Source: Methylomicrobium lacus LW14
GTDB taxonomy: Bacteria; Pseudomonadota; Gammaproteobacteria; Methylococcales; Methylomonadaceae
DNA: 64,000 nt
Direction of reading: 5' to 3'
Assembly: GCF_000527095.1 (NCBI RefSeq)
Contig: NZ_AZUN01000001.1
Location: 1,860,001 to 1,924,000, forward strand
In this document: piece after piece, positions 43,181 to 50,830 of the stretch
Position numbering within the stretch: the first letter of the stretch is position 1
How the letters are laid out: the number at the start of each line of letters is the position of its first letter
The notes under the pieces: generated by a model
Seen by the model: the letters and a program-made list of their open reading frames with translations, nothing else
What the model was told of the DNA's origin: nothing
Databases searched by the model: none
Made by a program: the position numbers and the translations under genes

Positions 43181-44797
43181 TTAAAATTCATAAGCAAGGC
43201 GAAAATCGATACGCTGATTGCCGACATCGACCGTACCCTGCCGATACAGCGGATAAGCCCAATCCAGCTCGCCGGTAAAATGTCTGAATAGCTGCGCGCG
43301 AAGGCCCAGCCCCGCGCCGGCCAGGCGGTAGTAATCGGGGTTGCCTTCCAGCGGCTTCTGAATCCACAGGTAGGCATAATCCATAAAGGCATGCAGGCGC
43401 AGATTGTCGACGGCATCCCAGCCTTGCCGTTTAAGCATCGGCGATTGCAATTCCAGCGATAAATTCACGCCGTCATCGCCCAGCTGCTGGGTCTGAAAAT
43501 AACCGCGCACGCTTTGCTGGCCGCCGGCCGAGAACTGCTCGTTACTGATCAGGGGGCTGTAAGACAACTGCCCCGAGGCCCTGGCGGCGAGGCGGAAATC
43601 CCAGAACAAGGCGCGCAGATGTTTCAGATTACCCGTCAAGTAGGCATAATTGGTCGGCGCATCCTGACGCCGGCTTTCGAACTCCATCTGATTATTACCG
43701 AGCCCCCGGATAGAAAAATTACCGGCAACGCCGAGGGTGGTGATCGCGCCATCCTGCCGCAAGCTGCCGTCATAGCCGATCTGGAAGGCGGGATAAGTGA
43801 CCGGGGTCGGCTCCATGTCCTGGCCCTGCAAAGTCACGCCCTGATTGAAATTTTTGTAATCGAAACCCAAGGTCAGGCTTTGGGTAATATTCTCCTGTAG
43901 GCCAAATGGCTTGACCAAACGAGCGCCGTAGATGCTGCCGCTGCCGACGACCGTCAATCCGCCCACCGTGGTACCGGTCTGCACATTGGAGCTGATGCCT
44001 ATCCCGTATAAGGCCAGGCGCGTATCGGCCCAGCCTGTCGGCAGCACATAGGTGCCCGACCAGACTTCGACTTCGTCGTAATTTTCGGGAGAAACCTGAT
44101 ATTGCAGCGAGGCGCTATGGAAGCGCTGCCACAAGTTATCGTAACGCAGCGAGGCGATCAGACGCGTCCGCGTGGTATCTTCCGGATTGCGGCCGTTCAC
44201 CTCTAGGCTGCCGTGCAACGGCACCTCGTCCTTCACGCGCAATTCGACCTCGGTTTTGCCCGGCGTGGCGCCGGCACGAAAAACCGGCGTCACCTGGCGA
44301 TCCGGCGCTTCCTGATTCAAGGCGGCCAATTGTTGCTGCACCTCGGGCATGTGGGGAACCTGGCCTGCAGCCAGGGCGGGCACGCCGGATCGAATCTTGC
44401 CCAAGGCGTAATAGCGGGAACCGGAAATTTTGAGCCGCTCGACCGTGCCTTCGACCACTTGCAGGCGCACCGAGTCGTTGACCACGTCCTGCTCAGGAAT
44501 CTCGACGACGACCGTCGGATAGCCGTTTTTCCTGTACACCTCTTCCAGCGTTTGCCGGGCTTTCTCGACATCGTCGATCGATTTTCCGGGCCCGAGAAAC
44601 GGGTACACAGTTTTTTCGATCAACTGCTGATCCAGCACCGTATTGCCGTCAACCTGCAACATCAACAGATCGAATGCCGGCGCGGCCTCAACGGTTTGGG
44701 CGGGCTCGGCATGAACTTCGGTCCCTGCCGGCGAGAATAATGAAAAAACGCTCCATGTCAGCAATGTGCGTCCAATGAATTTATGCATAGATTTCAA
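43181..44797 (-). CDS. two-partner-secretion outer-membrane transporter (TpsB, ShlB/FhaC type)
   Basis: This 538-residue protein has a signal peptide and two periplasmic POTRA domains: the first near 45-120 (LMLQVDGNTVLDQQLIEKTV, LEEVYRKNGYPTVVVEIPEQDV) and the second near 125-210 (VEGTVERLKISGSRYYALGKIR). A 16-strand barrel carries the conserved SVRGYF loop motif (SAGGQQSVRGYFQTQQLGDDG) and ends in RIDFRLAYEF. It secretes the TpsA protein encoded directly downstream. ATG 44797 is taken; a second in-frame ATG lies three codons later. The ribosome site is weak. A sigma-54-type promoter at 44822-44837 leaves a leader of roughly 15 bases. Confidence 0.93.
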   Translation of the reverse strand: MKSMHKFIGRTLLTWSVFSLFSPAGTEVHAEPAQTVEAAPAFDLLMLQVDGNTVLDQQLIEKTVYPFLGPGKSIDDVEKARQTLEEVYRKNGYPTVVVEIPEQDVVNDSVRLQVVEGTVERLKISGSRYYALGKIRSGVPALAAGQVPHMPEVQQQLAALNQEAPDRQVTPVFRAGATPGKTEVELRVKDEVPLHGSLEVNGRNPEDTTRTRLIASLRYDNLWQRFHSASLQYQVSPENYDEVEVWSGTYVLPTGWADTRLALYGIGISSNVQTGTTVGGLTVVGSGSIYGARLVKPFGLQENITQSLTLGFDYKNFNQGVTLQGQDMEPTPVTYPAFQIGYDGSLRQDGAITTLGVAGNFSIRGLGNNQMEFESRRQDAPTNYAYLTGNLKHLRALFWDFRLAARASGQLSYSPLISNEQFSAGGQQSVRGYFQTQQLGDDGVNLSLELQSPMLKRQGWDAVDNLRLHAFMDYAYLWIQKPLEGNPDYYRLAGAGLGLRAQLFRHFTGELDWAYPLYRQGTVDVGNQRIDFRLAYEF

Positions 44798-44821
44798 ATA
44801 ACCATAATATATGCGTCATAT

Positions 44822-44837
44822 AGCACATTGTGTGCCA
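44822..44837 (-). promoter_or_regulatory. sigma-54-type promoter of the tpsB-tpsA cluster
   Basis: On the minus strand TGGCACA-CAAT-GTGCT keeps GG-N10-GC and most of both elements. The nearest dyad centre is exactly 62 bp upstream, as at 48654 and 49080. Confidence 0.7.
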
Positions 44838-44888
44838 ACACCTATTTAATTGAAATTTAATGGGTTTTGTAAAAAACACCCGACTTTT

Positions 44889-44938
44889 GTGCTGATACAG
44901 CAACAGCGACTGCTGATGAGCTGTTGATGAATCAACAG
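44889..44938. promoter_or_regulatory. enhancer-like dyad pair B (tpsB)
   Basis: GTGCTGA-TACA-GCAACAG (44889-44906) and CTGTTGA-TGAA-TCAACAG (44921-44938) have centres 32 bp apart. The second lies within the perfect 20-bp palindrome at 44920-44939 and is the best match in the window. In 44798-45247 I see no gene, only this pair and the promoter. Confidence 0.8.
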
Positions 44939-45247
44939 CTCGCTCATGATTTTTGTCTCCTCGCAACGGCTGAATCGGCCGGGAAGATATGAAGCGGCGA
45001 TGACATCCGGGCCGCAGGGGCGCGGTTCCGGAATGCCATGCTTGAGTGACAAGCTCCGGCCATTGCGGTCGGAGCGATAGAACGAATTACCCCTTTCCTG
45101 CATGCCGCCGCGGGGACCGAGGCGGGAAGCCCCGCAGCCTAGCTACACTCCTTCCTGCCGCGACCTTGCATCGCAGCCTTTGCCTTTCATTGAGTCTCTG
45201 ATGCCGATGCAATCGGCAATGTTGCCGGACATCCCGTCCGGTCTGTG

Positions 45248-46930
45248 TCAATTGGCATTCGGCTGCTGACACTCCGTCAGCGGCGCGTCCACCGGATTCA
45301 CCGTCACATTCGCGGTCAGCGTCTTCGTATGAGAGTTCGCGTCGGTAAGGGTTGCGGTGATCGTATACGTTCCCGGCTGTCCATAGAAATGCTCGCCGGT
45401 CGCCGAGACAATGCCTTGATTGAGCGTGGTCGGGTTGTCACTTAGGCTATCACCCCATTCGAATTTAACGGTATAGGGCTGCGTACCGCCTGTAATATCG
45501 ACCTTCGGTTGAACCGGCGTATTAAAGGCCACGGCCGCTTGCGCCAAAGTCAACGTGCCGTCCAATGCCGGCGCTTGCGGCTCGGAAACAGTAATGTGAA
45601 ACGTTTGCGCCTTGTTGCCGTTTTCGTTATCGGTCACGGTAACCGTCAAATCGTATTGTCCCGCTACGGCATAGACGTGATTGGCCGATTTGGTGAAGAC
45701 GCCATTTGCCAACGTCTCCTGCTCGTTCTGGCTGCCGTCGCCCCAGTTAAACGCAACCGTGTAAGGGCTCGTGCCGCCGGTGATAGTCTCGGCTTTCGCG
45801 GTGACCTGGCCGCCCTTCACGACCGCGTCCGCACTGACGCTCAAGGCGGCATCCAAAGCCGGCACGGCCACCTGAATGGTTTCAACCGCACTGGATTTTT
45901 GCGTACCGTTCGCGTCGATGACCGTGACTTTCTGGCTAAAATTGCCGGCATTCGGGTACTGATGGCCGACCGATTTCGCGGTCACGCCGGCGCCCAATGG
46001 GAACTCTTCGGCAGCCGTGCCGTCGCCCCATTCGAACTTGACCTTGTAGGGTCCCTTGCCGCCGGTGATGTTGGAAGCTCCGGCGGTGGCCGTGCCGCCC
46101 GTCGTCAACGCTTTTTTATCCAGCGCAAACGCCGCATTCAACGGTTGCACGTCGGCGACCTTCACGATGACCCTGTCGCTCGCCTTGGCGTTATCGTTGT
46201 CGGTCACGGTCAACTCGAATTCCAACTGCGCAGCCTGAGCCGGACTGACGAACGAGGCTTGCGCGGTTTTGGTATTGAGCAATTTGATTTTGGGATCGCC
46301 AGGTTTTTTCAAGTGCTTCCACTGATATTTGACGATTTGACCTCCGCGCGCGGCATCCGGATCGGTGCTGAGGCTCGCCAGCGTCACGTTTTTGGAATAT
46401 TCCGCATCGATGTCGAGCCCGGCATTCGCCAGCGGCGCCGCATTCAGCGGCTTGACCGTCAGCACGGTGGTCTTGACCGCACTCAGCCCCTGAGCATCGG
46501 TAACCGTCAGCTGGAAAGTGAACTTGGCGGGCTTGGTCTTCTTGGCGGTCTTTTGAGTCGCAGGCGCCGTCAAGCTCGGCTTGGACGTATTAGCGCCATT
46601 GACCGTGATGGCCGGCGTACCTTTGGTTTGCGTCCAGGCATAAGTCAGGGCGCCGCCTTCGGGGTCCGCGCTGAGACTGCCGTCCAGCGTGACCGGAGCG
46701 CCTTCATCAACCGGCGCAACCTTGACGATACTGGCTTTGGGCTTTTTATTGCCGGCGGCTTCCGCCAAGGGCGAAACCGCCAACGCGAATGCCAACAGCC
46801 AAAGTCCGATCGCCAAGCGGCCGCCCCAGCTAAAACCGGGGCTAGAATCGCCATCGAGACGACCCGACGGCGCATTGTAGAGCGGCGGGAAAACCCGCTC
46901 GCCAGCATGAGCATGAAAAAATAACGACAT
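45248..46930 (-). CDS. PKD-repeat surface protein
   Basis: This 560-residue protein has a hydrophobic leader (GRLAIGLWLLAFALAVSPLAEA) and five tandem immunoglobulin-like PKD domains. Two have the SLSADPEGGALTYAW / STDPDAARGGQIVKYQW pattern, and three have the FEWGDGTAAEEFPLGAG / FNWGDGSQNEQETLANG / FEWGDSLSDNPTTLNQG pattern followed by HQYPNAGNFSQKV-type strands. There is no Met after the leader and a single Cys at the very C-terminus (TECQQPNAN). It begins 10 bases after the PstS-like gene, so the two are co-transcribed, and it precedes the TPS cluster. It is probably a stalk or spacer at the cell surface. Confidence 0.85.
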   Translation of the reverse strand: MSLFFHAHAGERVFPPLYNAPSGRLDGDSSPGFSWGGRLAIGLWLLAFALAVSPLAEAAGNKKPKASIVKVAPVDEGAPVTLDGSLSADPEGGALTYAWTQTKGTPAITVNGANTSKPSLTAPATQKTAKKTKPAKFTFQLTVTDAQGLSAVKTTVLTVKPLNAAPLANAGLDIDAEYSKNVTLASLSTDPDAARGGQIVKYQWKHLKKPGDPKIKLLNTKTAQASFVSPAQAAQLEFELTVTDNDNAKASDRVIVKVADVQPLNAAFALDKKALTTGGTATAGASNITGGKGPYKVKFEWGDGTAAEEFPLGAGVTAKSVGHQYPNAGNFSQKVTVIDANGTQKSSAVETIQVAVPALDAALSVSADAVVKGGQVTAKAETITGGTSPYTVAFNWGDGSQNEQETLANGVFTKSANHVYAVAGQYDLTVTVTDNENGNKAQTFHITVSEPQAPALDGTLTLAQAAVAFNTPVQPKVDITGGTQPYTVKFEWGDSLSDNPTTLNQGIVSATGEHFYGQPGTYTITATLTDANSHTKTLTANVTVNPVDAPLTECQQPNAN

Positions 46931-46940
46931 GTTGAATTCC

Positions 46941-48569
46941 TTATTTCAACTGAATCTGAAGACCACCTGTGGCCTGATCATCGGCAACCGGCACGATTCC
47001 GGTTTGAGTCGAACCGGTAGCCGTGCAGTAATGGGTCAAGGGAACCACAGGATTGTCAGGGTTGAATGGGATGGATGCGATAAAGCCTCTCGGATCTTTG
47101 GTCGTCGCAAAGATGCCGCTGAGGCCGAACGGCAGCTGCGTATTCACGGCCTTGGCGACGGTCGGGCTACCCAAATCGTCGGCAAACGCCTTCAGCAGCG
47201 TTTTTTTATCGGTCCACTGCGCATCTCCGGCTTTATCGGTACGATAAAGCACGACGCCCTCTGCCCAATGCGGATAAACCCCCGCCGCAACGTTCTCGAT
47301 GGTCGGCGCATAACCGTCAATCCGCACATAGCGCCACGGATTCGTACCGGCATCCTTGTCGCCGCTGTTGACCGCAATACCCCAGATTTTTTGCAAGCCA
47401 GGATTCAAGCCGGAAGCATTGGTGCCATTATTCCAGTCTTTCAGCAAATTATTGGTCGCGTTGACGCCGCCTGGAGACTTGACGACCGGCGCCGCAAGGG
47501 CTTCATCGCCATTCGGGGTGTTATCCGCCGGCTTGTTGGCGTTTGCGGTGCCCGGATAATTAAGGAACTTGGCATAGGCGACCGCCCCGATCGCCGCCCC
47601 CTTGTTGCGTCTGCCGACGCCGACTGGCGATTTCCCATCTTCATTATTGAACGGAGCCGCTATACCGGCGTCGGAAGCGACTTGGGTCAGACTGACCGCT
47701 TCATGCGTATTCTTATCAACAATCTTAACCTGCTCCCAATTGCTGATTTTGCCGGCCAGAATGGAGGCCACGAAGTTCCGGTTCAGATTGGGCAACGAAT
47801 TGGCATCGTAAGTCCCTATCTTGTCCGCAGTAATAGGCAATGATCCCGCTCTTATTTGCGCCGCCTGCAACACCTTATACAGATCTTCGGTCACCGCGAT
47901 GCCATAGACCAATCCACCGGTAGAAACCTGAGTAAATCCTGCCGGAACTTGGTTCAGATTGAGCGGCCAATTCGGTTCGGGCGCGCCGGTCGTCAATTCA
48001 TTGACTTGTTCAGGGTAATTTTCGGTATTGGGTTTCAATAGAATATCCGGGTCCACACCCAAAAATCCGCCATCGGAAACCGCTTTGGTTAAATAAGCGG
48101 CGGCATTGGCACCGCTGATGGCTTTTTTCCATTTCTTGCCGCCGGCCGCGCCATCAACTTCCCAATCCGCCTCATTTAACCCAACGATTTTGAGGTGCTC
48201 CAATGGCAAGCCTTCGCCGTCATTGGCAAACAGCGGCACCACACCATAGCCTGCGGCCCCGTAGGAACGTTTTTCGAAAATAATCTTCTTGCCGGCCAGG
48301 CCGCCGGGCAAATTGGCATTGCCGGTAAAGTAAAACGCCTGCCAGCGCCCGCCGATGCTGGACCCGTTAACATCACTGAAGGTATCCAGAGACCCCGGCG
48401 CTGCCAGAGTTTCAGAGACAACCCGAGTAATGGCCTGATCCTGTGCGGCGCCGCCGGACGTATAAACGACCAAATCCGGCGCGCCATCCGTCCACGGCGT
48501 CAAGGCGCTGGCGGACTGGGCGCCGCACAGCATGGAAACGGCCAAAGCCAGTTTGTGTGATTTTTTCAT
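46941..48569 (-). CDS. exported PstS-like substrate-binding-fold protein
   Basis: The 542-residue protein has a signal peptide (MKKSHKLALAVSMLCGAQSASA) and segments that recall PstS-type phosphate-binding proteins: DLVVYTSGGAAQDQAITRVV near the start, FVASILAGKISNWEQVKIVD in the middle, and AVAYAKFLNYPG. It is longer than PstS and lacks the strict phosphate-loop sequence, and no ABC transporter genes are nearby. The mature chain of about 520 residues has one Cys and no Met. It heads an operon with the PKD protein and sits 3.8 kb upstream of the TPS genes. The ligand is unknown. Sequence similarity here is by motif recognition only. Confidence 0.7.
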   Translation of the reverse strand: MKKSHKLALAVSMLCGAQSASALTPWTDGAPDLVVYTSGGAAQDQAITRVVSETLAAPGSLDTFSDVNGSSIGGRWQAFYFTGNANLPGGLAGKKIIFEKRSYGAAGYGVVPLFANDGEGLPLEHLKIVGLNEADWEVDGAAGGKKWKKAISGANAAAYLTKAVSDGGFLGVDPDILLKPNTENYPEQVNELTTGAPEPNWPLNLNQVPAGFTQVSTGGLVYGIAVTEDLYKVLQAAQIRAGSLPITADKIGTYDANSLPNLNRNFVASILAGKISNWEQVKIVDKNTHEAVSLTQVASDAGIAAPFNNEDGKSPVGVGRRNKGAAIGAVAYAKFLNYPGTANANKPADNTPNGDEALAAPVVKSPGGVNATNNLLKDWNNGTNASGLNPGLQKIWGIAVNSGDKDAGTNPWRYVRIDGYAPTIENVAAGVYPHWAEGVVLYRTDKAGDAQWTDKKTLLKAFADDLGSPTVAKAVNTQLPFGLSGIFATTKDPRGFIASIPFNPDNPVVPLTHYCTATGSTQTGIVPVADDQATGGLQIQLK

Positions 48570-48653
48570 AAGGCATACCCTTTCAAATGAAATTAATACG
48601 GAAAAATAGATGCAGACCTCGAAAACAAGAGTCAGCTACCCGATTAAGTTCTA

Positions 48654-48669
48654 TGAAATAATCATGCCA
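48654..48669 (-). promoter_or_regulatory. sigma-54-like promoter of the PstS-like gene
   Basis: On the minus strand TGGCATG-ATTA-TTTCA has a good -24 element and a -12 element with one mismatch at the invariant G. The nearest dyad centre is exactly 62 bp upstream, the same distance as at tpsB, which supports it. Confidence 0.55.
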
Positions 48670-48720
48670 ATCTATAACATATTGTTTGTATTAAATATTT
48701 ATTTGAAATACCTCTACTTA

Positions 48721-48770
48721 CTGTTGCCGTACAGACAGCCTCTGCTGATCCACTGCTGATATGCCAGCAA
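48721..48770. promoter_or_regulatory. enhancer-like dyad pair F (PstS-like gene)
   Basis: CTGTTGC-CGTA-CAGACAG (48721-48738) and CTGCTGA-TATG-CCAGCAA (48753-48770) have centres 32 bp apart. In 48570-49240 I see no gene, only this pair, pair G and two sigma-54-like sequences. Confidence 0.7.
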
Positions 48771-48978
48771 TTTTTCATGGCGCACTGTTCCGGCAAAGCC
48801 ATCCGCCCTCGACCGAAACCCTATAAAATCAAATGGTTGAATATTTGTGACGGTCTTCACACTTCATCTATCCATTGGCCTGCCGTTATCGCGGAAAGTT
48901 AAAGCGATCGCGACGCCCGCTCGTCTCAGAGCCCTGCTCTCAAGATACCGTATTCGAACGCTTATTCCGGCGTCCCTG

Positions 48979-49028
48979 CTGCTGCTTGGCGAACAGTCAT
49001 TCAGCAACCCCTGTTTGAGATAGAACAA
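48979..49028. promoter_or_regulatory. enhancer-like dyad pair G (SmbP-like gene)
   Basis: CTGCTGC-TTGG-CGAACAG (48979-48996) and CTGTTTG-AGAT-AGAACAA (49011-49028) have centres 32 bp apart and face the rightward gene at 49241. Confidence 0.65.
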
Positions 49029-49079
49029 TACGTTCGTCCCTCCATCCGTATTTCTCTTTAGAATCATGCCGTTAAATAT

Positions 49080-49095
49080 TGGCATATAAATTGAA
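49080..49095 (+). promoter_or_regulatory. sigma-54-like promoter of the SmbP-like gene
   Basis: TGGCATA-TAAA-TTGAA has a fair -24 element and a -12 element with A in place of the invariant C. The nearest dyad centre is exactly 62 bp upstream. It leaves a leader of about 130 bases before the ATG. Confidence 0.5.
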
Positions 49096-49240
49096 TAGCT
49101 AACTATAGACAGCAAGATCTGCCCTTAGCCTTTGATTGCAATCCGCGAGTCAATTTTTAAAACCGACCGTTTCCATTGATAGGCAGTATCTGACGTCTAG
49201 TGATTTTTGAATTAACCCCATAATCCATAGAGGTGATTTT

Positions 49241-49573
49241 ATGAAAAAGAATATCGCGATGATTTGCGCCCTGTTATTTGCCAGCACCGGCGCGTTTGCC
49301 GAGGAACATGCCGCCGAAGCCTTGAAACACGCAGGCCACGCGGTTACCCATGGCCAAGCCGGACATGCGCCGCAATTGGTCGAGCATGCCGAAAAAGCAT
49401 TGAAGCATGCACAGTCAGCAGAAAGCGCCGCGAGCGGCGAAGCCAAGACGCATGTCGTTGCCGGCATTAAAGCGTTGGAAGAATCCATCGCCCACGGCAA
49501 ACAAAACCATGCCGAGGTTGCGACCAAACACGCCGAGGAAGCCGTAACGCATCTGCAAGCAGGTAACAGCTGA
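49241..49573 (+). CDS. SmbP-like His-rich small metal-binding periplasmic protein
   Basis: The 110-residue protein has a signal peptide (MKKNIAMICALLFASTGAFA) and a helical mature part with a regular His pattern (EHAAEALKHAGHAVTHGQAGHAPQLVEHAEKALKHAQ...). This matches the small metal-binding protein SmbP described from Nitrosomonas europaea, which binds copper and other divalent metals. The mature chain has no Met and no Cys, so metal binding would rest on His alone. GAGGTG precedes the ATG. It is divergent from the PstS-like gene and converges with xdhC. Confidence 0.82.
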   Translation: MKKNIAMICALLFASTGAFAEEHAAEALKHAGHAVTHGQAGHAPQLVEHAEKALKHAQSAESAASGEAKTHVVAGIKALEESIAHGKQNHAEVATKHAEEAVTHLQAGNS

Positions 49574-49635
49574 GCATGACGGGTTAACCTGTTGATGCGC
49601 TTGTCGAGTTAAACCTTCAAAGTCTCCTTCTCCCC

Positions 49636-49723
49636 ACGGGATGGGCTCTCTCCCATCCCGAAGCTTTCAATTCAGCCTCACGCTGCCATAAATCTTGCGG
49701 ACGGGTTCACCCAACCCGTCCAG
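49636..49723. repeat. paired-hairpin repeat, diverged copy 3
   Basis: Hairpin GGGATGGG/CCCATCCC (49638-49659) is followed by CTTGCGGAC and hairpin GGACGGGTT/AACCCGTCC (49699-49721). The stems differ from other copies by compensatory changes, while the CTTGCGGAC linker is kept. Confidence 0.75.
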
Positions 49724-49758
49724 CCAAAGCCCCCCCAATCGGCGATCGATGCCCGCAT

Positions 49759-50829
49759 TTATGCAACCATGGCGCGAGCCTTCAGGCCCAATTGTCCGCC
49801 GCTTCGGCCTTTTAAGGCGGCCTGGATACCGGCGACAACCGCCAGGGCGATTTCTTCCGGCGTTTCCGCGCCGATGTCCAGCCCGACCGGGCCGAACACC
49901 CGATCCTCGATCAACTCGCCCGCCTCTTGCAGACTATGCAGCAAGCGCTCCCGGCGCTGCGCCGGCCCCAAAAGGCCGATGAACGGAATGCGCGACCCGG
50001 CGATCGCCGCCAGGAAACGCCGGTCATAGTCGAAATGATGCGTCATCAACACCACCGCGCTAAAGCGGTCCAGGTCCAGGTGGCTATCCAGCGCTTGCGG
50101 CAAGACATGCTGCACCGCGTCGGCCCCTAGAAACCGCTCCTTGCCGAGATAGCCGGGCCGGTAATCGGCCACGGTGACGCGCCAGCCCAGCGCCTTCGCG
50201 CATTGCACCAGCGGGATCGCATCGGTTCCGGCGCCGAGCACCAAGAGATGCGTCGGCGCTTGCAAAGGATCGTAAAAGGCCTTGACCTCATGGCCGCCGA
50301 CCGTATGCGCTTCGAGGCGCGGCTTGGGTTGAGCTGCGGTGAATGGCAAAGGCGCGTCCTGCCGATCCGCCGAATCCGGCAGAAACAGGCTCCGGCCGAC
50401 CGGAAAATCGGGATGCGCGGATTCGATCACGGTCACCAACAGGCCGGCGTTCTGAGCGGCATCGACGGTGGCAATGTGGTTTAACGGGCTGAAGTCGTCT
50501 TCCGCGCTCAATAATTGCAGAAAGATCCTGACCGCGCCGTTGCAGCCCATCCCCAGCCCCCAGACCGCGTCGGCAGGCGAGCGCATGTCGTAAAACACCG
50601 TCTTCGCCTTTCCGGTTTCGAAGACCGACCGCGCATGCTCGATCAGGTCCTGTTCGAAACAGCCGCCGCCGAGCAGGCCGGTCAATTCGCCGTCCGGGGC
50701 GATCAGCATTTTCGCACCTGCCTTTTGGTAGGTCGAGCCGAAGGTTTCGATGATGGTCGCCAGCACCAGTTTATCGGTTTGCCGGGACGCCGCCCGGTAA
50801 GCGGTCAGCAGATGATGATTTCTGGACAT
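49759..50829 (-). CDS. xdhC: XdhC-family molybdenum cofactor insertion protein
   Basis: This 356-residue protein has the XdhC layout. The N-terminal domain contains VLATIIETFGSTYQKAGAKMLI, GLLGGGCFEQDLIEHARSV and MGCNGAVRIFLQLL. The Rossmann-type domain contains LLVLGAGTDAIPLVQCAKALGWRVTVADYR, VLMTHHFDYDR and PFIGLLGPAQRR, and the end is GLDIGAETPEEIALAVVAGIQA. XdhC proteins load sulfurated molybdopterin-cytosine-dinucleotide cofactor into xanthine-dehydrogenase-type enzymes. It starts one base after the iorB stop, so it should mature the adjacent IorB. Sulfuration of the cofactor needs a Cys-derived sulfur. Confidence 0.92.
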   Translation of the reverse strand: MSRNHHLLTAYRAASRQTDKLVLATIIETFGSTYQKAGAKMLIAPDGELTGLLGGGCFEQDLIEHARSVFETGKAKTVFYDMRSPADAVWGLGMGCNGAVRIFLQLLSAEDDFSPLNHIATVDAAQNAGLLVTVIESAHPDFPVGRSLFLPDSADRQDAPLPFTAAQPKPRLEAHTVGGHEVKAFYDPLQAPTHLLVLGAGTDAIPLVQCAKALGWRVTVADYRPGYLGKERFLGADAVQHVLPQALDSHLDLDRFSAVVLMTHHFDYDRRFLAAIAGSRIPFIGLLGPAQRRERLLHSLQEAGELIEDRVFGPVGLDIGAETPEEIALAVVAGIQAALKGRSGGQLGLKARAMVA

Positions 50830-50830
50830 G

